A stretch of 46,946 bases of DNA, from positions 1-46,946 of the forward strand of contig JABAQT010000033.1 in the NCBI GenBank assembly GCA_019187195.1, written 5' to 3'. Positions 39,803 through 46,946 of this stretch are shown here, in pieces. A model generated the notes under the pieces. The model was given only the letters and a program-made list of their open reading frames with translations. It was not told where the DNA came from and did no database searches. Position 1 is the first letter of the stretch, and every line of letters begins with the position of its first letter. Source of the stretch: Bryobacteraceae bacterium. GTDB taxonomy: Bacteria; Acidobacteriota; Terriglobia; Bryobacterales; Bryobacteraceae. Position numbers and translations under genes: made by a program.

Positions 39803-42403
39803 GTGGAGCAAGGGGACGTTGGCGTTCGGACGGGCGCGCCCCCCAGAACCGGTCCGATGGTCGGCCCCTATCGCATCGTCTCGAAAGTTGGCGAGGGTGG
39901 CATGGGATCGGTGTGGCTGGGTGTGCGCGCCGATCAGCAGTTCGACAAGAAAGTAGCGATCAAGGTCGCCCCAGGCGCGATTGAAAACGAGGAGGTGCGG
40001 ATCCGGTTTCGCCTCGAACGGCAAACGCTGGCCAGGCTGGATCATCCAAACATTGTCAAACTCCTCGACGGAGGCACATCCGAGAGTGGTATCCCCTACC
40101 TGGTGATGGACCATGTCGAGGGCCTCCCGCTCGACCGCTACGCCGATGAGCAGAAACTCTCGATCGAGCAGCGGCTGACGCTGTTCCGAAAGATTTGCGC
40201 GGCGGTGCATTACGCGCACCAGAACCTGGTGGTGCACCGCGATCTGAAGCCCGGAAACATCCTGGTGACCCCGGATGGTGAGCCAAAACTACTGGATTTT
40301 GGCATCGCCAAAATGCTCGATACAGATTCCGCCCGGTTCCAGGTCACAACTGAAGGCGTCGTTCCCATGACGCTGCGCTATGGCAGCCCGGAACAGATCC
40401 GCGGCAAAACCGTCTCGGCGGGCAGCGATATCTACGCGCTCGGCGTCCTGTTGTATGAGCTCCTCACCGGCCACACTCCCCACTACAAACCGGGCGTGCC
40501 GGCGGAAACATTGATGTTCATGATCCTCAATGATGATCCGCGGCCTCCGCGAGAAGCCGTGCGGCTGGCTTTGGACTGGCCGTCGGGGCGCGTCGAGGCG
40601 GAGGCGCTGGCCGAAGCCCGTTCGAGTACGCCGGAGAAGCTCGCAAACCAGCTCGCCGGTGACATCGACGCCATTGTGCTCAAGGCTTTGCGCAAGGAGC
40701 CCGCGGACCGCTATCAATCGGCCGAGCATTTCGCCGAGGATATCCGGCGCCATCTCGAGAGCCTGCCCGTGCTTGCCTTGCAGGGGACCTGGAAATACCG
40801 CGCCCGAAAGTTTGTGAACCGGCACAGAATGTCCGTGGCCACCGCCGCCGTCTTCGGCCTGGCTTTGCTCGGCGCGATGGGCGGGATGGTGTTTCAGTGG
40901 AACGTTGCCCGTCAGGAGCGAGCCCGTGCCGGCGTTCTTTTCCGGGATGTCCACGAACTGGCGCGCACCTTCCTCTTCGATTTCGAATCGTCGCTCGAGA
41001 AGATTCCCGGATCCATCGAAGCCCGCCTCATGCTGGTGAAGCGCACTTCCGATTATCTCGAGCGGTTGACGCGTGACGCCATCGATGACGAAGGTGTACT
41101 GCTCGACGTGGGAGAGGCGTACATCAAGCTCGGGTCCATCCAGGCGAGCCCCTTCACCTCGAGCATTGGAGACGTGAAGGCGGCGGAGATGTCCTACCGC
41201 AAAGCGGTCGAGATTCAGGAACGGCTGCTGCGCATGGCGCCGGACCATCGCCAGGGGCTGGATGTCATGGCCCGGGCAAAACTCGAATTGAGCGAAATCC
41301 TCGGCGCAATGGGCCGTATCCACGAGGCGGTGGCCGAGGCGAAGGCAGCCGCCGAGATCTTTGCTTCCATCTCCTCGCGCGACCCGCATGACATCCGAGC
41401 AATGCGCGATGCCGGCGTCTCTTATCTATATCTCGCCGGTGTCCAGGGCGCGCCCAACCGCCTAAACCTGGGAGATCGCAAGGGAGCCATCCGCTACGCC
41501 AGGGAATCCATCACCGACTATGAAAAGATCGGGCAGGTGGACCCTAACGACAAGGTGCGGCGGATAAACCTGCCGCTGGCGCGGCTCATGCTTGCCTACA
41601 TGCTGTCAGTGGACGGAGCCTCGCGGCAGGCGCGGGAGATCGTGCTCGATCTGGACGGAGTTGCGGCCGAGCTCAAAAAACAGCCCGCCGACCGCGTCCG
41701 GGCCGTGCTGGCGGACATCGACGATGGCATCGGTTGGGTGTGGCAGAGGCTGAACGATCACCGCAAAGCGCTCGAGTACTTCCGGGAGTCCGAGGGCTTT
41801 CGCGACGTCATGGCGCGGCAGGACCCGAGTGATACCAGCGCGCAGTACGCCCTGGCCGCGGCGATGTATAGCCGCGGTGTGTCGTATCTCGCCCTGGGAG
41901 ACAAGGCGCATGGCCGCGAACACCTCGAACGTTCCATCGAAATCTGGCGCAGGCTGGTCAATCAGGATCCGAACAATCTGCTGTGGCAGGGCGGCCTTGC
42001 GGATTCGCTCGCCGCGGCGGGGCACGCGGACGAGGCGATGGAAGTTTCCGGACGGCTGGCAACCCGCGCCGAGGCAACTCCGGACGAGATCGTGCGCTAC
42101 GTCAGGCTGCTTCGGGAAAAGGACCCGCAACAGGCGCTTGCGCTCGCCCGGCGGGCCATCGAGTTGAGTCCTCAGGCCACCTGGGACATCGAAGACGAAT
42201 ACGCGCAAACCGCTGCCGCCACTGGTGACTGGCAGCGTGCGATCGAGGCGGAAGGACGGTCTATTCAACTCCTCGAGTCCTATGAAGCCGACCCCGCATT
42301 TTCCGCCTATCGTAGTGTGCGCGAGCGGCTGAACCGATACCGCCGGAAAGTAGTCGAGGCGTCCCTATCCCGGCGCCAGCAGGCGGCTATCCCATCTCGC
42401 TGA
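39803..42403 (+). CDS. Transmembrane Ser/Thr protein kinase with TPR-like C-terminal region
   Basis: An 866-residue Hanks-type kinase. The kinase domain is at about residues 22-315: VGEGGMGSVWLG (P-loop), VAIKV (ATP Lys), VVHRDLKPGNILV (catalytic loop), DFGIAKM, and GSPEQIRG in place of APE. A single hydrophobic helix (VATAAVFGLALLGAMGGMVF, ~348-367) follows, then ~500 residues of helical repeats with TPR-like spacing (AEMSYRKAVEIQERLLRMAP, HLERSIEIWRRLV, ALALARRAIELSPQ). This layout is common in Acidobacteria, with the kinase inside and the repeats outside. GTG start at 39803. Targets are unknown; coupling to the corrinoid adenosyltransferase is probably only transcriptional. Confidence 0.92.
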   Translation: MEQGDVGVRTGAPPRTGPMVGPYRIVSKVGEGGMGSVWLGVRADQQFDKKVAIKVAPGAIENEEVRIRFRLERQTLARLDHPNIVKLLDGGTSESGIPYLVMDHVEGLPLDRYADEQKLSIEQRLTLFRKICAAVHYAHQNLVVHRDLKPGNILVTPDGEPKLLDFGIAKMLDTDSARFQVTTEGVVPMTLRYGSPEQIRGKTVSAGSDIYALGVLLYELLTGHTPHYKPGVPAETLMFMILNDDPRPPREAVRLALDWPSGRVEAEALAEARSSTPEKLANQLAGDIDAIVLKALRKEPADRYQSAEHFAEDIRRHLESLPVLALQGTWKYRARKFVNRHRMSVATAAVFGLALLGAMGGMVFQWNVARQERARAGVLFRDVHELARTFLFDFESSLEKIPGSIEARLMLVKRTSDYLERLTRDAIDDEGVLLDVGEAYIKLGSIQASPFTSSIGDVKAAEMSYRKAVEIQERLLRMAPDHRQGLDVMARAKLELSEILGAMGRIHEAVAEAKAAAEIFASISSRDPHDIRAMRDAGVSYLYLAGVQGAPNRLNLGDRKGAIRYARESITDYEKIGQVDPNDKVRRINLPLARLMLAYMLSVDGASRQAREIVLDLDGVAAELKKQPADRVRAVLADIDDGIGWVWQRLNDHRKALEYFRESEGFRDVMARQDPSDTSAQYALAAAMYSRGVSYLALGDKAHGREHLERSIEIWRRLVNQDPNNLLWQGGLADSLAAAGHADEAMEVSGRLATRAEATPDEIVRYVRLLREKDPQQALALARRAIELSPQATWDIEDEYAQTAAATGDWQRAIEAEGRSIQLLESYEADPAFSAYRSVRERLNRYRRKVVEASLSRRQQAAIPSR

Positions 42404-42409
42404 ACCTTA

Positions 42410-43216
42410 TTAGGCCCGCTCGGCGTTCGGCGGCGGACCGGCATCCAGTTCCTCGGGAAACACGGCGTAGCCTTGTGGCGGCGGGAAAGCTGTTTCGAAC
42501 CACATCAGCCGCTTGCGCAGAACGCGGCTCGGCAACTGCCGCGGCCCGGTTTCGACATCGATGTCGCAGCAGATGCCATGGATATAGAGCGTGAGCGTGT
42601 CGATGAAGCTCAACCGCGCATATTCGTGGAATGCCTTCGTGTCCCGGCGCACCTTGGAGCTGCGCCGGCGCAGGCCCTGCTTGAGATGCCAGCTCTGCTC
42701 ATCCACTTCGCCATGGACGTGCGCTCCCAACTCATCCCCCAACATGGCGTGATATTCCACCCGCACCTCTTCACTCAGGGAAACCTCAGCCAGAGCGGCG
42801 ATTTCGTGAAAGAAGTAGTAGTGGTAGTCGGCCAAGTCCGTATCCTTGACCGCGAAAACCAGATCGGCTCCGTTGGCTCCTCGATAGTGGAAATGGGTGC
42901 TTGCCTTGTTCTCCGGAGGCTTGTCGAGCAGGATGTATTCCCGGCTGCCAGGGGAGATCGGCCCGTGGCGCTTTCCCCCTTTTCCATTGCTCTTCTCGAG
43001 AAACGGCACCAGAACCACTTGGGCTTTCGGCAAGGACTTGACTATCGACGGCGGCAGAGCCGCGATCGGCTCCTCGAGATACTCTTTTATGTCTTCCTCG
43101 GTCAAAGGCAGCCCCGCGAAGAAATAGGAAAAGGCATGGGAAAGAGGCACCATCTCGGGCCGGAACCGTTCCAGGAATTCGGCCACGCTCATCCGGTCCA
43201 AGTCGAATTGGGGCAT
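42410..43216 (-). CDS. Protein of unknown function (268 aa)
   Basis: A cytoplasmic-looking protein without signal peptide. Recognisable parts: a helical N-terminus (MSVAEFLERFRPEMVP), a middle TKASTHFHY-like strand rich in His, YHYYFFHEIAALAEV (a His-Glu pair at a helix start, but no full HExxH) and LGDELGAHVHGEVDEQSWHLKQ. Many His, Glu and Asp residues in the middle hint at metal binding. I do not recognise the family. The ATG at 43216 was preferred to a longer frame from 43300 because the longer one would cross the palindromic promoter. Convergent with the kinase gene, 6 bases apart. Confidence 0.6.
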   Translation of the reverse strand: MPQFDLDRMSVAEFLERFRPEMVPLSHAFSYFFAGLPLTEEDIKEYLEEPIAALPPSIVKSLPKAQVVLVPFLEKSNGKGGKRHGPISPGSREYILLDKPPENKASTHFHYRGANGADLVFAVKDTDLADYHYYFFHEIAALAEVSLSEEVRVEYHAMLGDELGAHVHGEVDEQSWHLKQGLRRRSSKVRRDTKAFHEYARLSFIDTLTLYIHGICCDIDVETGPRQLPSRVLRKRLMWFETAFPPPQGYAVFPEELDAGPPPNAERA

Positions 43217-43220
43217 CGAG

Positions 43221-43238
43221 TTGCTACCATGGTAGCAA
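43221..43238. promoter_or_regulatory. 18-bp perfect palindrome acting as shared -10-like box
   Basis: TTGCTACCATGGTAGCAA reads the same on both strands. It places GCTACCAT 15 bases before the lpxB GTG on plus and 12 bases before the 43216 ATG on minus. It could be a bidirectional promoter core or an operator. Confidence 0.5.
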
Positions 43239-43245
43239 GCCAACA

Positions 43246-44412
43246 GTGAAGTCCGCCAAAACCTACCCGTCCAAGGTCTTCGTGTCGGCCGGCGAATCAT
43301 CCGGCGATTTGTACGCTTCCGCCCTGGTCGGTGCGCTACGGAAAGACTGGCCCGCCACTCACTGGTTCGGGTGCGCGGGTCCGCGGATGCAGGAGGCGGG
43401 AGTCGATTGCTTGGTCGATGCCCGGAGCCTGAGCGTCGTAGGCCTGGTGGAGGTGGCGCACCATCTGCCCCGCATCTACGTCAAGTTCCGGAAGCTGGTG
43501 AACGCCATCGAGCGGGAAAAGCCCGGCCTGGTCATTCTCACCGATAGCCCCGATTTCCATCTGCGGATCGCGGCGAAGGTGCGGAAAATGGGGATCCCCG
43601 TGATCTATCTGGTGGCTCCCCAAGCCTGGGCATGGCGGCAGGGGCGAGTGAAGCAGATGCGGCGGAACATCAGCCATCTTCTCTGTTTATTCCCCTTCGA
43701 GGAGGCTTTTTTCCGCGACCGGGGCGTCCCAACCAGTTACATCGGCCATCCTTTAGCCCGTATGATTGGCGCCCGGAAAAGCAAGGAGGAGTTTTTCCGC
43801 ACACACGGACTGCCCGTGGACCGTCCGATGGTGGCATTATGCCCGGGCAGCCGGAAGGGCGAGGTGGCGCGCCACCTTCCGCCCGTCCTCGACGCCGTTA
43901 ACCGCTTGCGGCGCGAGGTGGATGCCTCGTTCGTGCTGGCGGCGCCCCTCGGGTTTGGCGCACGCAATTTTTTTCGGGAACGGATTTCCGCCTCGTCCAT
44001 CCAAATTATTGAGGGAGAGACGTGGGATGTTCTGTCGCACGCTGATCTCGCTCTGACGGCCAGCGGTACGGTTACCATGGAAGCTGCATTACTGGGAATC
44101 CCTATGGTGACCTACTATAAGGTCACAAGACTGAGTTGGTTGTTGGGTCGTCTTCTCGTCCGCGTTCCGCACTACTCCATGGTGAATCTGATCGCGCAGC
44201 GGAGACTGGCTCCGGAACTGATGCAGAATGAAATGACAGGAGAGAGATTGGCTCGGGAGGCCATGATCCTCCTAAACGAAGGTAAAGAGCGCGACGCCAT
44301 GCGCCGCGGTTTGACCGAGGTCGCGGCAATGCTGTCAAGCGATGTAGACCCCATCGAGCGGGCAGCCGGAATTGTGAGAGAGTTCTTCCATGAGCACATC
44401 AGGCAGGGTTAA
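43246..44412 (+). CDS. lpxB: Lipid-A-disaccharide synthase
   Basis: A 388-residue GT19 enzyme that joins UDP-2,3-diacylglucosamine and lipid X to make the lipid A disaccharide at the inner face of the cytoplasmic membrane. Hallmarks: VFVSAGESSGDLYASAL at the N-terminus, FGCAGPRMQEAGV, SPDFHLRIAAKVRK, YLVAPQAWAWRQGR, SYIGHPL and ALCPGSRKGEV, and TASGTVTMEAALLGIPMV near the donor site. Length is as expected. GTG start at 43246. The 3' end overlaps the next gene by 23 bases. No other lpx genes are in the window. It shows that the organism makes lipid A, in line with a diderm cell. Confidence 0.94.
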   Translation: MKSAKTYPSKVFVSAGESSGDLYASALVGALRKDWPATHWFGCAGPRMQEAGVDCLVDARSLSVVGLVEVAHHLPRIYVKFRKLVNAIEREKPGLVILTDSPDFHLRIAAKVRKMGIPVIYLVAPQAWAWRQGRVKQMRRNISHLLCLFPFEEAFFRDRGVPTSYIGHPLARMIGARKSKEEFFRTHGLPVDRPMVALCPGSRKGEVARHLPPVLDAVNRLRREVDASFVLAAPLGFGARNFFRERISASSIQIIEGETWDVLSHADLALTASGTVTMEAALLGIPMVTYYKVTRLSWLLGRLLVRVPHYSMVNLIAQRRLAPELMQNEMTGERLAREAMILLNEGKERDAMRRGLTEVAAMLSSDVDPIERAAGIVREFFHEHIRQG

Positions 44413-46405
44413 GAAACAGCGGCGCCGAAAGCGGGTGTCCCCCGTTCTTCCGGCGGCAATTGCCGGCATTCTCATGCTGGCCGGTCCCATCCTCGCGCCC
44501 GCGCAGGAGCGGGACCGGCGCGCCAAGGTGGACGTCGAAAAGTACGTCATCGACGCGGAAATCAACCCCGCCACGCAAACTCTGCTCGCCAGGGTCAGGA
44601 TGCAGTTCACTCCGCTGGACGACCGCGTCTCGGGTCTTGTGTTCGAGTTGAACAATGCCTTGAACGTCTCCCAGGTGACCGATGCAAGCGGCCACCAGGT
44701 GCCCACCTCGCGCTCCCAGCAGGATTACACGCTCCACCTCAGCTTTAACGATCCGCTTCCGAAGGGAAAGCCGGCCGTGCTCAATTTCCAGTACGACGGC
44801 CGTCTCTCGGGGACTGAGGAGAGTCCTGTCTACGGCATCAGGTTTGCCTCCATCCAGAATGACTACGCCTACCTCCTCTATCCGGCCCGCTGGTTCCCCG
44901 TGAACGATTTCCAGGCCGACCGGTTCACCGCCGAATATCACATCACCGTCCCGGACGGATACCGCGTGCTCGGCAGCGGCCTCGATAAGAAAGAACCCGG
45001 CGGGACCAAGACTCTCTACACCTACACTTTCAACCAGCCCTCTTTTCCAGGCTCGATCGGCGTTGTGAAAAGCGATCCGGTTCGAGTGGTGAGCCAGGGC
45101 GTGACGAGCGACCTGTTCTTCCGTTCGGGCGCGCCGATGGCGAGGGAGTACGGCGAGGAGATCGGCAAGATCCTCACCTACGAAACCTCTTTGTTCGGCC
45201 TCGCTCCATCGGCGAATCTTGTGGTGATGGAGACCGAGGACGGAGCCGCGAACGGATACTCGGCCCCCGGCCTCATCTTCCTCTCTCCGAAATCCATTAC
45301 CAGACAAGCGAACGTCCGCCTTCTGGCCAACCAACTGTCGAGGCAGTGGTGGGGGAACTTCGTCGGCGCGGCGACACGGAACCATATCTGGATTGTGAAC
45401 GGCATGGCGCGCTACACCGAAATGCTGTATCTCGAGAACACGGGCGGCCCGGCAGCCATGGAGAACGAAACCCGCGATGTCTATATCGAGGCGCTCACCG
45501 TGGACAATCCCCCGCTCATCCAGGCTTCCCGCCTCGAGGATTACTCGCCCGAATACTGGGCCGCAACCGCGGCCAAGGGAGCGGCCGTCTTCAACATGCT
45601 GCGCAATGTGATCGGGAACGACAACTTTGTGAAGATGTTGAAAGTGGTCACCGATCAATACGCCTGGAAGGGCATCTCGACCGAACAGTTGCACAAGATC
45701 GCCGAACAGGTCTCCGGCCAGAACCTGCAAGCCTTTTTCATTCAGTGGATCGAATCCACCGGAGCCCCCGAATTCAAGCTGGAATACACCGTGTTCCGCA
45801 CCCAGAAGGGGTTCCGCGTGATGGGCAAGGTCTCCCAGGACCTCGATACTTTCCGCATGCCTGTCGACGTGAAGATTGAAACCGAAGGGAATCCCGAACA
45901 GAAGCGCGTCGATGTGATGGGTACGTCTTCTGAGTTCGTGATCGAGACGTTTGGAAAGCCCAAGCGCCTGGTGATTGACCCCGAGAACAAGGTGCTGCGC
46001 TATAACGACCAGATGCGCGTGCTGGTGGCCATCCGTAAAGGAGAGCAGTTCGCCGAGGTGGGAGAGTTCGGCGAGGCGTTGAAGGAGTACCAGAAGGCGC
46101 TCGACGTGAGCCGGAACAGTTCCTTGGCGCACTACCGCGTCGCGGAGATCTTCTTCCTGCAGAACAACTATCAATCGGCGGCGAACGAGTTCCGCGAGGC
46201 GCTGAACGGAGATCTCGATCCGAAATGGACGGAAGTCTGGGCGCACATCAATCTCGGCAAGATCTTCGACATCACCTCCCAGCGGGAGCGCGCGGTAAAT
46301 GAATATAACCTTGCGCTGCGCACCAGGGACAACACGCAAGGCGCGCTCGAAGAGGCCGCGAAATACGCCAAGGAGCCTTACCAGCGGCAGCGCGCCAGCA
46401 ACTAG
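44390..46405 (+). CDS. Secreted M1-peptidase-like protein without zinc site, with TPR tail
   Basis: A 671-residue protein with a basic N-terminus and hydrophobic signal (VLPAAIAGILMLAGPILA). Residues ~45-235 are the M1 N-terminal beta domain; ~255-470 align with the peptidase domain, but the HExxH position reads ANQLSRQWWG (Asn 314, Gln 315, Arg 318) and the downstream Glu is Asn 337 (IVNGMARY). All zinc ligands and the catalytic Glu are gone while RQWWGN is kept. GAMEN corresponds to DGAANGYS. Residues ~560-660 contain TPR-like repeats (ALKEYQKALDVSRNSSLAHYRVAEI, AHINLGKIFDI). It is probably a scaffold or binding protein. It overlaps lpxB by 23 bases. Confidence 0.85.
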   Translation: MSTSGRVKKQRRRKRVSPVLPAAIAGILMLAGPILAPAQERDRRAKVDVEKYVIDAEINPATQTLLARVRMQFTPLDDRVSGLVFELNNALNVSQVTDASGHQVPTSRSQQDYTLHLSFNDPLPKGKPAVLNFQYDGRLSGTEESPVYGIRFASIQNDYAYLLYPARWFPVNDFQADRFTAEYHITVPDGYRVLGSGLDKKEPGGTKTLYTYTFNQPSFPGSIGVVKSDPVRVVSQGVTSDLFFRSGAPMAREYGEEIGKILTYETSLFGLAPSANLVVMETEDGAANGYSAPGLIFLSPKSITRQANVRLLANQLSRQWWGNFVGAATRNHIWIVNGMARYTEMLYLENTGGPAAMENETRDVYIEALTVDNPPLIQASRLEDYSPEYWAATAAKGAAVFNMLRNVIGNDNFVKMLKVVTDQYAWKGISTEQLHKIAEQVSGQNLQAFFIQWIESTGAPEFKLEYTVFRTQKGFRVMGKVSQDLDTFRMPVDVKIETEGNPEQKRVDVMGTSSEFVIETFGKPKRLVIDPENKVLRYNDQMRVLVAIRKGEQFAEVGEFGEALKEYQKALDVSRNSSLAHYRVAEIFFLQNNYQSAANEFREALNGDLDPKWTEVWAHINLGKIFDITSQRERAVNEYNLALRTRDNTQGALEEAAKYAKEPYQRQRASN

Positions 46406-46408
46406 CCG

Positions 46409-46618
46409 TCAACGGGGAAGGCTCGCGGCGGACTCGATCAAACCAGCATCGCCGCTGAAAACACGCGAATTGCGCGACAGTGATCTGGCGGCCAACGCCA
46501 ATGCGGCCCCGGCGGCATCCTCCCGCGATTCGGGAGTGATCCGTAACAGGGCGGCGTCGCCGGCCGCCGAAAGGCCTCGCCGGAAAACGAACTCACCGGA
46601 GTACGGTAGACCTTCTCT
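46409..46618 (-). pseudogene. Possible gene remnant
   Basis: The minus strand is open for 69 codons between two stops, with coding-like composition (LRITPESREDAAGAAL, SGDAGLIESAASLP), but it has no ATG/GTG start and the frame is closed upstream by TGA. A neighbouring frame reads LREEKVYRTP just before it. This looks like the decayed end of a gene, though chance openness in GC-rich DNA is possible. The rest of 46619-46767 shows nothing else. Confidence 0.25.
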
Positions 46619-46767
46619 TCACGCAGGAATCTCCCCGGGGACGCCTTCTATTCTGCCCGGCCATGCGCTCAACTTCAGGTTTATCGAAGAGGGGGGATGC
46701 GCTCTTCCATGGCTTGGAAATGGATTTCCTGGCTAGGATCAGGTCGCGACCCGAGCCAAGCCGGGCG

Positions 46768-46791
46768 CGTCGGCGCGCATGCGCGCCGACG
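46768..46791. repeat. 24-bp perfect palindrome
   Basis: CGTCGGCGCGCA followed by its exact reverse complement, with no loop. It is followed on the plus strand by GCGGCATTTTCC, so it might fold as a terminator hairpin with a weak T run, or be a binding site or REP-like element. No gene end lies close upstream on the plus strand (the nearest is 46405). Confidence 0.5.
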
Positions 46792-46832
46792 GCGGCATTT
46801 TCCTTCGCTCTGAGAGAGGCCGACTGCTTTTC

Positions 46833-46946
46833 TCAGCATAGGATGGTGAGGGGAGAGATCCGGCCACCGATATTCCCACTGCTGTCATGCTCCCAAATGA
46901 TGGATGGAGCAAGCGGTACGTTGACAGGAACTGTGGTCCAGGCTCC
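46833..46946 (-). CDS. C-terminal end of a minus-strand gene (partial)
   Basis: An open frame enters from the right edge and ends with TGA at 46833-46835, giving 37 residues with a beta-strand look (VPVNVPLAPSIIWEHD, GRISPLTIL). It is too short to identify. The assignment is tentative because only 114 bases are visible. Confidence 0.3.
   Translation of the reverse strand, partial: GAWTTVPVNVPLAPSIIWEHDSSGNIGGRISPLTILC

Noticed and set aside
44399..46339. 646-codon open frame antisense to the M1-like pseudoenzyme gene
   Set aside because: Mirror of a real GC-rich gene; composition rich in Arg, His, Val and no recognisable domain, while the plus strand has a signal peptide, M1 fold and TPRs.

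Overview
The window is a GC-rich (roughly 60-65 %), densely packed chromosomal segment. The best guess is an Acidobacteriota genome of the Solibacter/Bryobacter type. The reasons are a kelch protein ending in the TIGR03437 domain (a family first defined in Solibacter), a Ser/Thr kinase with a long TPR-like tail, many secreted proteins, and many one-directional gene runs joined by ATGA or TGATG overlaps. No rRNA, tRNA, CRISPR array, insertion sequence or phage gene was seen. About 40 genes are supported, plus one frameshifted gene and a decayed tandem-repeat block.

Layout. 1-3099: a cut gene, a Tat-like sorbosone/glucose dehydrogenase-type propeller overlapping a heptaheme cytochrome c, then a degenerate GGDEF protein. 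3119-10334 (minus): a six-gene polysaccharide operon with three GT4 glycosyltransferases, a DUF3108 protein, a GT4-methyltransferase fusion and an ABC-2 exporter permease carrying an extra N-terminal domain that resembles the sugar-binding part of Wzt. 10361-10800: two extra decayed copies of the divergent 5' region of this operon and its neighbour. 10796-12261: an RraA-like protein and an SDR. 12362-12805: Hsp20 with a near-consensus promoter. 12937-15935: an acyl-CoA ligase-like enzyme, a ThiS-like carrier and a Gfo/Idh/MocA oxidoreductase with no gaps between them. 15930-18516 (minus): DUF1569, RluA-type synthase and a Tat-like secreted protein. 18636-22501: an orphan protein, an M16 peptidase, RlmN and a metallo-beta-lactamase-fold protein. 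22531-26336: GT2, an ACS-family MFS transporter, and an uncharacterised pair made of a ferredoxin-like and a cysteine-rich protein. 26375-32360: kelch/TIGR03437, an M1-like gluzincin, and a membrane patatin. 32375-38653 (minus): GH57, a YncE/phosphoesterase fusion and NAD+ synthase. 38743-46405: a frameshifted secreted protein, corrinoid adenosyltransferase, Ser/Thr kinase-TPR, an unknown protein, LpxB, and an M1-like protein with all zinc ligands missing. The last 540 bases hold only remnants, a 24-bp palindrome and the end of a possible minus-strand gene.

The most interesting points are: the tandemly duplicated divergent promoter region in front of the polysaccharide operon; the Fe-S/cysteine-rich pair behind an organic-acid type transporter; the permease with a Wzt-C-like domain and no ATPase nearby; and a recurring compact start cassette in which a GCTANNNT -10-like box lies 6-17 bases before the start codon, in two places arranged as a bidirectional box. 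All functional names rest on reading motifs by eye, and no database search was run.
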